A stretch of 64,000 nt of DNA from Stratiolaelaps scimitus (taxonomy: Eukaryota > Arthropoda > Arachnida > Mesostigmata > Laelapidae): NCBI GenBank assembly GCA_019614645.1, contig JABWDB010000017.1, forward strand, positions 5,220,501 through 5,284,500, written 5' to 3'. The position numbers were made by a program, and so were the translations under genes. The notes under the pieces were generated by a model, which saw only the letters and a program-made list of their open reading frames with translations, made no database searches and was not told the DNA's origin. Positions 46,436 to 60,454 of this stretch are shown here, one piece after another. Each line of letters opens with the position of its first letter. The first letter of the stretch is position 1.

Positions 46436-49400
46436 ATATATATATTGCTTAAGTATAGATAATGGAAATAAACTAAAACAATTAATGCATATCTTTATAA
46501 AACTTCGGTCGAAAATGTTGTGTGAAACTGAGCTTCAGACAACCGGTAAGGCGAGCACAAGAGCATTTCGGCTAGACTCTGTAATGGGAATAGGTCTATT
46601 GGAATCGCTCGAGGCGTCATTCTTTGGGCAACTGCGATGATTGGCAATGAGATGACAAGGCCACACTTCTCAAAAGTATTAACAATATTACCTATATTTT
46701 GAATTGCTGGTTGAATGCAACGTTGCAGTGCTGATGGGCGAAGATCTTATCAACTGTCGCAATCCTACTCTACCCCTGATATACGGCAAAAACAATATTA
46801 AGCTAGCTTTGCTCGAATGGAACGCTGCTAACAAATGTCTTGTCCCAGAGGCATAAGACCAGTTTCTCCGCTTTCAGCCGTAGCCCGGCGGAATCCATTG
46901 CGACGAACACCTTATATAGCATCGTTTAGATAAATGACACACGGACCACTTCAGAGCGTAACATTACTGAAGCAATAATATAATACGAATGACTGTGAGT
47001 ATAGAGGAATCGGGATTTAGTGCATATGAGCGGCGCACTACCGAAACAAATGACCCGAGGTGAAGATCGGTGTCCATCTCTCTCATAGACAACCCTTCTA
47101 ACTAACTCTGCACACGTGGACCATCAGGTAGCCCATTCGACATGGCAGTACGCGTAACTATCAGCAAGCTGCAACAGAACAAATTGATATATGCATACGA
47201 ATATCTGCAACTGGAAAGACGTTCAGTCTGAATAACGATCGAAGCTGGTAGGATTAGGACATTATTATGTAGCCGTTTTTATTATTCTACTGTATGGTCG
47301 GATTCCGATGACATTACCGCATGTTTGGAGTAAAAAATACAAGGATATTACTGAGGCACCTAGCGAAGCCTACACGAGTACTATGGGCTGTTCTCACTAA
47401 CTCGTCGTTAGATTTTGATAACGTTGACTCTCAAATGTCCACATTCGTCTCGGACTATCGGCCGCTAATTAGTGAAGTTAATCAATATTATACCAGGCTA
47501 GCAAAGCAGAACGAACCCTTCTGGTATCCGAACCGCACTCGAAACGCATGCCCCTGACTGTTGCCGCTGCCATGACTCTGGCCATTCTTGATATCTTGCC
47601 AACATACGAGTGTCAGTCCTTCGTTCTCTGATGTCCCGTTTCAGAGCGCTCGTGGAGCAGAAGACGTTCTTCGAAGAAGGCATTCTCCGACGAGAAAGTG
47701 AACAAGGGCGCGGGTGGCCACCAGATGGCGACTGGTGGCGCGTGGAATCAAGTGGAAAGTGCTCGTTGTTTCCGTCAACTATAAAGTGCTGCGACATGTG
47801 ACGTTGGTCAGGCTCAGGCTGCCGAAATAGTCTGTTCCGAGCAGACAGCCAAATGATCCCTACGGCGAACCCGCGCCGTCTTCATCCGGCCCGTCGCTCC
47901 GCCACCCCCGGGTCCTGAGGATCTCTCGGCTTCACATTCTCGGTGTTCTTAACCTAACTCGATGACGACGACAACGGAGGCCTTGGCCATCTCTCCGGCG
48001 CGTACAGCTCAAATGACCAGCGAGGGCCGCCGGTGTCATCAACACAGGAAATAGACCTCGATCTGCACCCGAACCGAGGCAGCCGACATCGCCGTCGTTC
48101 GATATTTTACAAAGATATCTCCACACGTCCGTGTCCCAATATCTTTCCGAGTGCGCAAATACAATGTTAGGGGTTGTCGGGCACTCAAGATCGACAAAAC
48201 TTCTGTTGAACCAGGAGTGAAGATGTGGTATTCCGGAGAGGAGCGCATTGGCTGGGAACAGCGAGCTGGGTGTCGTCCGGACAGCATCAACTAGACCAAC
48301 ATTCAAATAAAAAAATCACACAAACTGACTATATATGTATCTATAAACGTTTATATAAAAGCATACATATATATATGGTTGCTATGGTTGCTGAACGAGG
48401 TTATATAGGTTGGAGGTGCACGGAAGACGACATCGACAACAACAACAACATTTTTGACCAGACGGTTAGTGTCTACTCGAAGGAACTTGAATTCAATCGG
48501 CAGCACTCGAACCTGTTTGGGCGCCAGTATTTCAAAATTGGATTGATATACTTTTTGCCGTCCCCAGCTAGTCGCACACATCATCGGCGTCACTTCTCTG
48601 TGCCACTGAGTGAGCCTTTCGATCGGGTGTTGGCATTGGTGGTGGCCACACCGAGGCGTACGACCAACCCGTTGTACTTTGGAAAACAACGACTTGTCCT
48701 GGTCAACGAGTCAGACACAGCAGAGACAGAACTATCACCCGGCAGTTTTATATCTACGCTACTTCTATCTTGTCCGAGAAGCAAAATGTCCGCAACTTTC
48801 CAAGTGACCCTGAAAGAAAAACCATAAGAATGTGCAGATCATTTTAGATGGAACCTAGACCAGAAATTCGCGATGACAAACTGCTCCGGTGTTCCTGAGT
48901 GTATTGCAGGAGTTGTCTGGAGGCGTGACGACTTGATGCGTTCACCAATGAGTACAGGAGTGAAACGAATATCTTAGACCAATAGTCTTAGGGTGAGAGT
49001 TTAAGGTAAGACGTGTGGCCTGTCGCTAACAATTGAACACTGCTGTCAGAAAGCTGGGCGCCACACAACGTCAAACGATAACCTGATGTGGCACATCGGT
49101 GCAAAAGAGGAGAAATGGCCCCCTAACCAGTCCCGTCTGCTCATCGAATTCAATTCGAGTCAATAAGGCAATGTAGGCTCGGTGTAGCAACATAAGATGG
49201 TAGGGTGGAATGACTACTGGCTTTCGCACTGGTACAACACGGGCCCTGTGAGATATTTGGTATTCGAAGACGGTGGTACAGCTTCTTGCTAAAATGGCAA
49301 GGACATCGTTTCATGAGGTTGATTAGACTCTCCAAAAGGACTCCTTGCTACAGGCAAGCTGATTTCTCCGAAGCAGTATGTGGTAACATACGGAGAGTTA

Positions 49401-52400
49401 ATAACAGGCCACTTGAAAGGCAACGGAATATTCGAGTCCCCTCATTTTATTAGAATATTCGAATCTCCCTCGAGTCAAGTTACCGTGTTTTGGGTTATGG
49501 TGAATCAAGCAATCATATACTAAAACAACGATACAATGGAAGATGGTCATATTCGTGGGAAAAAAAACTAACAACATGACTGACTATAGCAGATAGCATG
49601 ACAGCATTTATGCCGACCACACACTAATCGTCTGATTTCCATTACAGCTTCGATGGAAAAATTACCATCATGCGATATCGTTCTCGTTCAGCCATTCGTC
49701 ATGACTTAGTGTATAGAGCTTCACCGTACGGCTTCCTCACTATCACTTCGTCGTTTCGATAGATACCTAAAGCATTCCCCATTACGGCAGAGGTACTCTA
49801 GATATACCCTATAAAAGAGTCTATGAAAATTATCGATGGCTAGTAGAGACAGCAGGGGGATATGGTATGGACTGTCTCGGCAATTCGACGAAGGTCCGTC
49901 AGTTACAAATTCAGCCTCGTCCCCTTGATCTACACTTGCTCCAATTCCACCTGGAGGCACCACCAAGCTCTGTCAGTCGCTTGCCTTCCGTGTCCGAAAA
50001 TAGAGAATTGCCTTCGTCTAGTTTTCAAACCATTACGTTACCATTTGAGTCCGAGGTCCGTAGGGGTATTGGTCACTCAACACGCCCCCTCAATCAGGTA
50101 CAAGAGTGCCGGGTCGGGTCGGTGATGGCTTCACTTCGGTGCAGCGATGGGACTGATTTACGATTTCGAGGGCCGAGTAAAGCAGAGGGTGGCAGCAATT
50201 ATGTTGTAGCTTCTAGCATTAGCGAGCCCGCAGAGATTGGGAGGGTTAAGACGAATGTGGTGGTGGTGGCGCGATGTGATTGTGGGAATCCACCGCGAAG
50301 AAATCGAACCGGCCAAATAAGCGTCCGCAAACCGCAGAGGCTGACACATTACAAATGAACTCAAACCGAATCTATCGAAATGCGATCTGAGCAGCGAGAG
50401 AGAAGGCGAGGGGTCGTACCTCGCCTTAAGAACTATTAGCGGGACGTTTGATAACGAGGCACTGAGCAGTGACACCAAATACTGGGATGCTAAAAAACCA
50501 CAGTAGAGGTCTCCCGCCGAGGAGACCACATGCGCCCGCTTCTGTTGTCCGTTACACCAGGTATTAGATAACAGCACTTCTCATACGACTTGTCAGGCAG
50601 CTTGTCTCACCCACACGACTCACCAGCTGAGACAATCACGTCCGGCCTTCCCTATACGAACAGGTGCCCCCATGTTTTCCACGTGTGGTTTGATGGCCTT
50701 CGTGGAAAACACTACACTTGTTTGTGTTATGTGTTGTTGCCAAGCGGACTTTATATGATATATTACATCTAGTGGTTAGAATAACCCGATTCTGAGAACA
50801 TCGATAAACTTATTCACTAGGGTACTTTGCTTTGTTCCTTCTTAGGTTCTTGAGCATATAAGAGTTTTGAGTGTGATTATGATGTAGTAGTTAGTGACGG
50901 TTTGCCGTGGATATCTTCCAATCACTCGAGCAACAGTAGGCTGTTACTTCCGTCCAGACGTGTTATTTCTCGCTTTGGCCAGAAGCGCCTATGAACTCGG
51001 AGTATAACAACGTATAACACCAAATGCTAGGCAATGTATGTTGAGCGTCTTATAGACAACGAAGAGAGAACTCGGGGAACTCTGCAACCACCATGAGACA
51101 TTTGAATTTTCTTCATTTCAAGGCATGACCCGTGTCCGGGCGTTTGTAAGTCGGAAACCACTCTTCGCTTTAGACTGTATGTGTAAATAAGTAATTTTTT
51201 TTCGAAATTGAAGCCATTTTTCCTTTATTATAGCATAGATTATGTAGTGAAAAATCGACTCCGCGAACGAAGAGCTCTAGGCCTGAAAATGTGGTGTTCT
51301 ATCGATTTTTTCTCGATAGAGTTTACCGGGAAGATTCTGCTGGCGCTTACCAAAGAGCAACTAACATATAGAGCGGGGATATTTTGATGATAATTTTTGA
51401 TGGTGTGATCACAGGCCCCATCTCCCCTATGTCATCATCATAAAGCAAAAATTCTCCAATCGCACCTACGCACGCTCTCATACTCGGCCGCCTCGTCATG
51501 AAGGCCCAAACGTGGATTCAATACGGCTGATAGCTGGTATTACGTATACAGGTAGGGCTGAGCAATCGTCAATTTGAAATCCAGTTCTCATATTTTAATC
51601 ATATAGGGGAAGTGTCCTCGAAATGATACGGAGACGTTGCATATTTTGTTATAAAACATGCCTCTTGTAGGTGATCCTTAGGCTGTTATTTTGGCTCTTT
51701 AGTAGCTCCATGTGTCATATGAAAATCAATTTACGAGGCCATATATTCGGGAAATAAAATGTTGTTTTGGAGATGTTCAGGTACGCTGTTTCAACGTTTA
51801 TTACCATTGCATTATTTGAACGGAAAATTAAGGGTAAACCTTCAATGTACCCACGTAGATGATCAGTATCACTGGTCTCCGTCCTGGTTGGGTTTTTGGG
51901 AATCGACGTCTCGCCTTTATATAAGATTTAGCAAAACATGCGATGCCTTAATTTTCCTCGAAATTCTGCACTACCATATGACGGGCAATGAATACACGTA
52001 TAGCTGATTAAGATGAGTATTTTTTAAAGTTTTAATTCCCTGAAACATTATTACGGTGTAAGCTTACTTTTGAGATGTGTGTATAGTACGGAAGTCGTGC
52101 ATATCTAAGCTTCAGCGTAACATACCTTATGCAGCCACGTGCTGTTCGCCACGAGCGAGCGCGGTGAGATTCCCTAACTCAGTATGAGTTCAGTCTTTTC
52201 TGTGCCTCAGCTAAATCACACAGCTCCATGCTGGTCGTAAATGTGCTGTGTGATACGATTCGATGCTGATACCGCTGTTGCATTGTGTGCGAATCATGTT
52301 CCTCGTACCTCCATGTAGATTCATTGGAGCGACATACGTTCGCCAGAGAAATGTACTATAGTGGTATAGTTAGTGGAGTGCAACATCATAACGAATCCGT

Positions 52401-55400
52401 GTACGTAGACCTTTTTAGGGCCTTACGAAATGGAGATCTCCGCGTACCAATCTCTCTCGTTGGTTTCGTTAGCACTGAGGCCCTTCTGCCCCATTGCATT
52501 ACACGAGCGGGTTCCTTCTGAGTGGGCTGGTCTAGCGAATCGACGGTGAGCCTACCTAGCTCTCACTCGTAAAGGGACGAAACGCTTTTGCCAGCGCGGT
52601 GAAGTGGTGTCGGTTGTGAGACCGCTACCGCTGTGAATGGAGAAAGCGTCAAATGAACCGTGTCCTGCACATCATACGCGTCGAGAATTGGTCCGATGAA
52701 GACAAGGCAAGCTGAGCATCGGAAATGAATGTTTACCTCGGATAGATATATTGCCATCATGCTCACGACGACTCCGAAGAAGAGCTTAGATAGCGCAGTA
52801 GGACGTTGTTCGCCAATGGAGATATAACAGCCAGCTACTCTCCAATGTATGCGAAGATTGCGCGGCCACTTGTGTGTAAACTGGCTTACGATATAGTTCT
52901 CTAATTTCGCTTTTTTTTTTTGCCAGCGAAAGACCTTTCCTGCGTGGCGTTTCTGTGCTATCGGAACGAGGTATCAATTATCCATTGCCTCGACATTTCG
53001 ACTAATGGTCGTAGCTCATATCGTTATTATCATTAAGATTGCTCACTGCTCTTGCTGCTAGCAACACTTTCACAGCTACGACCGCTATGGTGTAATGATA
53101 TCCCATTGTGCCATTGTTTCGAAATCGCATCATGTACATCATACACATACTCGGGTGTGGTTCAGCAATTCGAAAGATATTTCTGGCTCCTCATGAAAGG
53201 CAACTGCAGCCTTCTTTAAGTTTATAGCTTGGCAAAGCATTCATTAAACGTGATGGCAATTGAGTTGGCAGAGCCAAAGGACAGAAGCCACAGGTTGGCG
53301 AAGTCTGCGCGTGCCGTTGTGGCAACTGCTAAATACGGAGGCTCCTTGGCGGGAACTTCTCGGTTGTTATTCAGAGAAATTCGATGCGGCTCGACTTTAT
53401 GTCATAATGTAAGTGAAGCTGGGTCTGCCAACACTAAGCACAGGTGTTGTCGACCACAAGCCCTCGTTGACTTGTGTGGCAATAAACATTCGGGACTCTC
53501 GCTTCTTACCGAAAACTTGGGGGCCCAATGGCGGGTGATAGAGGTATAATTATACCAACAAGATGAGTAATAAGTTTGCAACTGGCAGAGTTTTGCCCGC
53601 TATGCGTTGATTCGCATGAGGTTTAGCAAATTCTCTTCGTGCTTCCACCGATTCCGCCTTAAACGGAAAACTTTTAAATCACACACGCACACATCATGTT
53701 TTCGTGTTGTCGATTCACTGCACGAGGAGTCAATCCAGGGTACATGAAAGCGTCGACACATTACTCTATGGAAGTATCATCAAAGATAATCAAGGATACT
53801 GCAAGCCGTGGGTAGATGGGCTCCTGATTGTTTCTTTCTCTCACGTATTTCCGCTTAGGTATGTAGTACACAACAACAACAAGGGACGCAAAGGATAGAT
53901 GGAAGGGCATTTCATGAAGAACGACATTGACCGGTCTCGACTGTAGACTTAGCGTTTCGAGCTTCTCAGGACTTCTTCATAGGCCTCACGAATTCTCCCG
54001 TTGGTTTTCCAACAGCCTCCCGAAATGGAGCCTCCGGCTACTACGCTTCTCTTGATCCAGTAGGAAAAACATCGTTCTCTTACTCCACCCCCCCCCCGCG
54101 CTCCCAGTAAAAAATGCAGTTTTTGTACGAACAACTTTGATCGGAGGAGCGAGAGAAAGACGCGGATAAGCAGAGAAAGCAATGAGGGATGGTAAGAAGA
54201 GGACAAAGGGAAACTCCGGTTGAGCTGCTTCGTTCGAACCCCCAACTCGCTTCAAGCGCCGGTGCACCTCTTCCCTCCTTGGTCACTAAAGGAAAGAGCT
54301 ATCGATACCAGAGTCCGGCGTCGGGGCAGTCTTCTCCTCGTTCGAGTGTGCCCTGAGAAATCGGCGTTTTGGTAGCTGTTCAGCTATTTTAGTCAACGCC
54401 TTCGGTTCACTCTCTATTCGAATTCGGGGCCCTCCACTCTTTCTGACTGTCTCTTGCTCTCATATATCCTGCGCATTGGGAAGGCCGTCCCGTTTGTCAG
54501 CTGAGTCCGGCAACGCCTTCGTAACCGACGAGGAGGCGTCGAGGGGGAACGGGGTTTCAAGAACGACGTTGGCGGGGAAAGGCCCTTCGATACTTCGATA
54601 CCAGTTAGCCAGTACTCTGTGCTACTACCAGTGGGATCAAGCAAAGCAGTACAGTACGGGCGGATGGCCGTCAGCCAGGGACGGCAGGAAAGTGGCTGTT
54701 TTTGGCCAATTCTAAGAAGATTACCGCTGGTGTTGTGTGGTGTGAGGCTGTGGGTGACACACAGATCGGCGGTTGTGTACGGCAAGCTAGATCGAGGGTG
54801 GAGAACCGTAAGGTAGACAGTGATCGCTGAAGTGAGCCGTCATCATTGTGACAGCCACAAAGAACTTGTCGTGAAACCGTCAATACACACAGTGCAGTGA
54901 AATGAAGAACATTCGCTTCCGGCTCTCGTACACTGATGTGGAACGTTTGGAAACAACATACCCGCTGAGTACATGACACGCAACGGGCATGTCTCAAAAC
55001 ACTCAGCATCTGTCAATCGTTCGTTAACATTTTGTCAACGTCGAAATCCTCACTTCGGTCCATGCTCATTCGCATGATCTTTACCTCATTTACTCCCCTC
55101 CCCGCCTCATATTGTCTGAGGGATAATAGTAAAATACACGACAATAGGAAAAATACGAGATCTTCCTTTAAAACAGTTGAGTTTTTTCTTCGACGATGTT
55201 GAAACTGAGAGGGCGTTGTTTATCTCTATGTATCCCTTCGGACATGGGAACACCAGGCCGCGACAGCAGAGCATAAAAAGGTTGTGTTCACTTTACAGGC
55301 ACACACACACGCACGCACTTTCTCTATCGTCCTATTTCTTGGACGGGAACGAGGTTGGACTCAAAACGAGACCAAGCACAGAGAGAAGGAGAAGTTCATC

Positions 55401-58400
55401 GAGTCGATCCCGGAGTAGATCTGACAGCCGGCCGAGACTTGAGTGGCACTTATAGCACCGGCAACAGCAGCGGTAGCGGTGTCGTCTGTCTAAATGTACC
55501 GTCTGCGCGTTCACCGAGAGAGAACAGAAACACATTCAACGACAAGGGACAATTGACGAGACCATTTTCGTCTCGTTATAGGTAGTAAGCGTTCGTCGCA
55601 ACCTCGCTCTCCCGCCCGCTCCCTCCGGCTCTGCTCAACTACCGCTTCCACGACAAGAACTACTACAATACAAGGACCAAGTGTACAGCTACCGTTGATG
55701 GCACCAGCAACGTGCAGCGGGTCTGAGCTAGCTACGCCGGATCGGGGCAGCCGATACGATCCCCCCGTTGATAATGGCTTTGCGGATCGGAGAACAAATC
55801 TTTCTTGCCTTATCTACAATACTATATAGATACAACTGACGAGAGCAAGAAGAAACGAATCGGTTGTAACGAATCTCTTGTGGGCCAGTCTAGCTTAAAA
55901 ACGCGTACATAATTTTTATACTGCTCGATGGGTTCGGAGGGACCGGATACTGGGCTTGAGACAATGTTAATAAAGGTTTGGGGGGGGGGCAGCGGGTGGG
56001 GGATGCTAAGATAGAAACTGATTGAAGTGCCGTGAGCCGATCATCGTTCAGATGCTGTTGATTGGCGCTGCTGATCGATTTCCATTTCAAATTTTCGTTT
56101 CTTATGGAAGGAGCACTGTCGCAGTATTAGATTGATATTTGTGCGAGGTGGGTTGACACAGTCGTTTACGTCCAAGGTGAGCTGTTCAGTGTACATATTT
56201 TTATGTTCCTCTAGGTGATATATTGGATTTACACTTTGATTATTCTACTAGAAAGTAAATGCAAGCAAATAGTATATCTTGGTAACGTTTCGCGCTGATA
56301 TTTAGATGGAGGCTGGTGTTAAAAAACTTTTTTGAGCTGGTTTCGATGTGATTAGCCTCGGCACTAGAGGCTTGTATTAAGAAGCTATAATTCTGCAATA
56401 CATCACATCTTCCCCAAAGTGCGCGTTTGCTCGCCGACACGGCATGGGGGCGACTTAGACTTCCAGTTTATCCCAGTCTAAGGACACATGCGAATTTATG
56501 AGGTCTTGTATTTGCAGATTAGTCAATAAAGTAATTATAATTATGCCCCGAGAAGTTAGTCAAAGTATATTAAGGTTTAGACGGATTAGTCGACTTAACC
56601 TGCTTCGATAACATGGAACAGCCTTCGGTCCAGTCAACACGAGGGCTTTCAGGCTTCAATAGGTGGGCTAAGCAGGCAGCCTCGGCTAATCATGGTTCCA
56701 AACCTGAAACTTAGTATAATGAGGCATCAACCAAAAAGCATAAACAGTTTTTAAATGATATGTTAGGGTTTGCCATATGCTCAATCGTTTTGGAATCTAA
56801 AAACATTTTCATAAAACGTCCTCTCGCCAGGCCAACCTAGCCACACTCATGTATCACCTACGACCCCAGAAACGCCACCAACCATACGATTACTGCCTTA
56901 GACAAACAAAACTCATAAATATTCACACCAAATAGCATAAAAATTACCCAGAATTCGAGAAAGTATAGCATGAGCACTCCTATTTTTCAAACCCGTTAAA
57001 AATGAAGCTCTCAACGAAGCTCCCAAAGAAAGCAGCATTTCCGCTATAACAGAAACCCCACCCGAGTGCTGTCTTCGCTGCGATGCAAATCGTGCTGCCC
57101 TCAACCTCATTCTTGGACGTTTGACGGGTAACTGTTGTGTAACAAAACCCCGTGTTACATGCCACTGTGACTGGTGTCATCGTCACACGACCGCTCTAAT
57201 AACGAAGTGCCGCCCACAGAGTCATGTTTTCCGGCCACGACCACATTTTTAGCAATTTCTTCTGGCAGCATATCCAGAGTACATCCGATGGTCGACGCTT
57301 TCAACCACGAGAGCACACAATTCCCATGCATAGGAATTGCGGAAGACATGCTGCTGGCAAGGCATATTCACCTCCCCCTTGACCCGGCCATACGCCACAT
57401 CATTCAGCATCATTCCTGCAGACTTGGGATCCAATCCACGTGTATCCATTCTTCAGAGGCCGCCCAGACCGCTTGGTGAACGGGAACGTTCTGAGAGCTC
57501 TGCTCGTTATTCCTTGCCGGTAGCATTAATGCTGCGCGTGAATCTCCCCAGGCAGACTCACTCGACTTTCGAAAGCCTCTTGAAGGCAAACCCGTATTCA
57601 AGTCGGAGCCAAATGATGAAGATTACGTACGCACCGACCTTTGGTGTATAAGACTGAATTCCAAGAAAGAGTGTGGGGAAAACAACCAAAAAGAAGCGAT
57701 GTTTGCAGACAATTTCGCTGTAATGTGTCTTGAACGTATATAATTGTTTAAAAAGACTCCGAGGTGGAGTTCCACAAAACGTTTCGATCGTCTATCAGCG
57801 CCACTGTACTCATTGCCTTCCGCAAAATATAGTCAGTCCTCCGTGGGCGGTTGGAGGCGTCAGGATATCAGACATTAACAATTTGACGATGGGTGCAGAG
57901 GGTAGCATACCTTAGGGTAGTACCCGGTCTTGCCGGAAGGACAGAGAATGTATACCATACTTACGTACACACGAACGGCCAGTTAAGAAACGAGTGTTAA
58001 AATCCTGATAGCGATTTGGGAAAAGTTGCCAGTTTCTGCAAGAGCACGTTCTTCCGGATCGAGCAGCCACGGCTGCAGCCCTGTCGAGGGAAAAAATATT
58101 ATGTATAAAGGATACATAGGTTCATCCTCCTGATAGAGTCGAGGTAAGGGGAGGTTACCAAACTGGTGTCATGCGAAGTAGTTCAGAGACCCATTAGCGT
58201 CCGGCGTTATTTATGGAGTATGTATGTGGTGATATTGCCTTCTTTCCATGTATAGAAGAACGCATGGTTGATATTTTGATGAGGATTAAGTTACCGCGCA
58301 GGTGCAAATATGACATAGGAGATGGCTTATCATTGAGCACCGCTAAACGATCTGCATAAAGCTTAAATTACCATCCGTGATACGAGTCAGGCAACGCAGC

Positions 58401-59548
58401 AATATATTATTTTATCTTGGTTATCAAGTTTCCTTATTCAACATGATACAAATATCTAGCACTACTATCGCCAGCTCCTTTAGTGTGTAGATACTCAACA
58501 CATCCTATTCAAGGTTTCACACATCGCCTTCGTGAGCCAACCGATACGAAGACACAGCTGCCGCACAGCTGTCCGCGCTGGCAAACTCGACCTAACCGCG
58601 TTTCATTGCAAGCCAGGAATCAATCTTGCAACGTCCGATGTGTGAACAGTGTTTCACTTGAATAGTTGCACCGCAAATTAATATGTCCCGCAAATTCACA
58701 GCCGAGACACACATACACACACAACGAAGAAATACCTGCTCGTTGGTTTTTCTGCTGAAAATAAAAATCACTTCACAGCAATGTATCCTGGCAAGTCTTC
58801 CGTTGCTATAGTTGCCTTGAAGAAAATACCCATAAGAGACATGGATACGTACATAATCCTGTGAACACAATAACTATAAGTGCATGGTGACCCTGCACCG
58901 CCAACGGTTCGTTCCATACATTACTACAATAAACGACGTTATGTGGGATACACACAAGCGCTGGAAACAAAAGCACCAGCCAGGGGTGCGGGGTAATTCC
59001 TGGGAGGAGAGGGGTTGCAAGACCTCCTTTCGTTTCCTAGACCGTGTCCTGAGAAAATCCAGTAGCAGTAGCAGCAGTAAGGAGTGAGTGAGTACTTGCG
59101 CAGTGCAGTTTACCGTGCCGCGCTGGCAGCGAACGGCAACGCCGAGGCAGCAATAGCAGCAACCGCTGCGGAGGCAGTAGTAAGAGCACCCTGCAATTAT
59201 TCCACTCGGCCACCCTGAAGCACTCCTACCTTCCATTACGTGAAGCGACCTGTCTTCAACAGAAGGACATTGCCTAGTCGTCCCTTGCTTCCTAGCCGCC
59301 ATCACTTCAGTGCCGCCAAGTCCAAGCCCCCGCGCGAACCCCCAACTCCGAGAAGACCCCACACCCCCGTAATATTCTAGCAGGAACACGGCTAGTATCT
59401 CTTTGCCTCTTACTTTCTCCATCTGCCTCGCTCTGTTTCACCGCTCCTTCCCCCGCTCCGACGACTGCTGCACTGTCCTCATCCTCAGTAATGCCGTGAA
59501 AGCGATCTAGCAGCGGTAGTGAGGCATACGGATACGTCCCATTTACAG

Positions 59549-59593
<45 letters not shown>

Positions 59594-59700
59594 GCAGCAG
59601 CAGGAGTGACCAAAATACAACATCCACTAACTTAAGCGAGGATATGCCTGCGTCTCTCAACCTATCGTTAACTTCGAGGCTCTCTCTAGAAAAAGAAAAG
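43561..59700. other. Long non-coding stretch
   Basis: No supported gene in 16 kb. Landmarks are a TTA run (44011-44041), TA runs at 44217-44230 and 46401-46446, GC-rich blocks at about 45,680-45,960, 47,800-48,060, 54,000-55,760 and 59,080-59,600, a G homopolymer at 55979-55989, and CA-type repeats near 55302-55315. ORFs of 100-200 codons (48225-48827, 44000-44572, 58874-59422) show no domains and include simple-repeat translations. Confidence 0.45.
59551..59604. repeat. (GGC)13 followed by (AGC)5
   Basis: Thirteen GGC triplets run directly into about five AGC triplets. The complementary strand would read as proline then leucine codons in an open frame of 117 codons (59307-59660), but nothing else supports that frame as a gene. 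Confidence 0.95.
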
Positions 59701-59711
59701 CCTGCGATGCT

Positions 59712-59768
59712 GGTCAGACACTGCGCAGTATGTGAGTACGTACACCCACATACTGCGCAGGGTCAGAC
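59712..59768. mobile_element. Miniature palindrome flanked by 8-bp direct repeats
   Basis: CTGCGCAGTATGTG (59721-59734) and CACATACTGCGCAG (59747-59760) form a perfect 14-bp inverted repeat with a 12-nt loop. GGTCAGAC stands on both sides (59712-59719 and 59761-59768). An 8-bp duplication around terminal inverted repeats is the hAT-type pattern; at 41 bp the insert would be a minimal fold-back or excision remnant. Confidence 0.5.
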
Positions 59769-60233
59769 CTCCGTTCCACTTGGGGGTTGGTCAATCAGAC
59801 ATTTTGCAGGGAGTGCTTGGGAGGCGGCGGCGGCGGTAACGGCGACGTTGCTTGCTTTTTTGATCAGCGTCTTTGATCGACACGACACAAGTAAAGACAA
59901 CAGAGACAAGACAGGCTGTCGAAGAAAATGTCCTATGGGACTACGTCGCTGAGCTGTTGTCAACGAATAACCCATCGTATGCTTTTCCATTATGTGAAGA
60001 TGCACCTTTGAATCTGGACCTGTGTAGGGGCATCTCGAAGGAATACAACGACGACTGTCCTGTCGCATGTACTACACAAATGGAACTCATTGCAAACCAC
60101 TTCGTGATCGGATATAATGGCGTGATTCATTCAAGTCTAGCAAATGGCCTGCCGATGAGAGCGTTTGTTGCTCCCCGACAATGGTCAGGTTCAGGAGTAA
60201 CACTGGTTATGGCATTGACTAATTGCAGCCCAG
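59769..60233. other. Non-coding stretch
   Basis: Short ORFs only; the 131-codon forward frame at 59873-60268 runs into the repeat described next and has no recognised domain. Confidence 0.35.
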
Positions 60234-60350
60234 CCAGTGGCAGACCTCCTCGAGAAGATTGGCCGTGAGGGGGACGGGGCAAACTAAGCTTTCGAAGGAA
60301 AGATGGGTAAAATGTGAGCCGCCTGCAAGGTGACGTAGTTCCGTGGCTTG
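60234..60350 (+). repeat. Diverged second copy of the 43-kb repeat
   Basis: CTAAGCTTTCGAAGGAAAG here parallels CTAAGCTTTCAAAGGCAAG at 43231-43249. The flanks align in the same order (GACC-x-CTCGAG-AAG upstream, TTCCGT downstream), roughly 70 percent by eye with gaps. Confidence 0.4.
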
Positions 60351-60424
60351 TCCTGCTCTGCGCCCGCTATCGCGTGACTGGGGGTGGTCGCAAAGTGGTT
60401 TACATGAAGGTGATTGAAAATGCT

Positions 60425-60454
60425 ATAATATGTAGTATTATCACTACATATTAT
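60425..60454. repeat. 12-bp inverted repeat
   Basis: ATAATATGTAGT and ACTACATATTAT separated by ATTATC; a small AT-rich hairpin. Confidence 0.85.

Noticed and set aside
54080..54286. B-box-like GGTTCGAAC on the minus strand near 54235
   Set aside because: No matching A box at tRNA spacing and no stem; not called a SINE.
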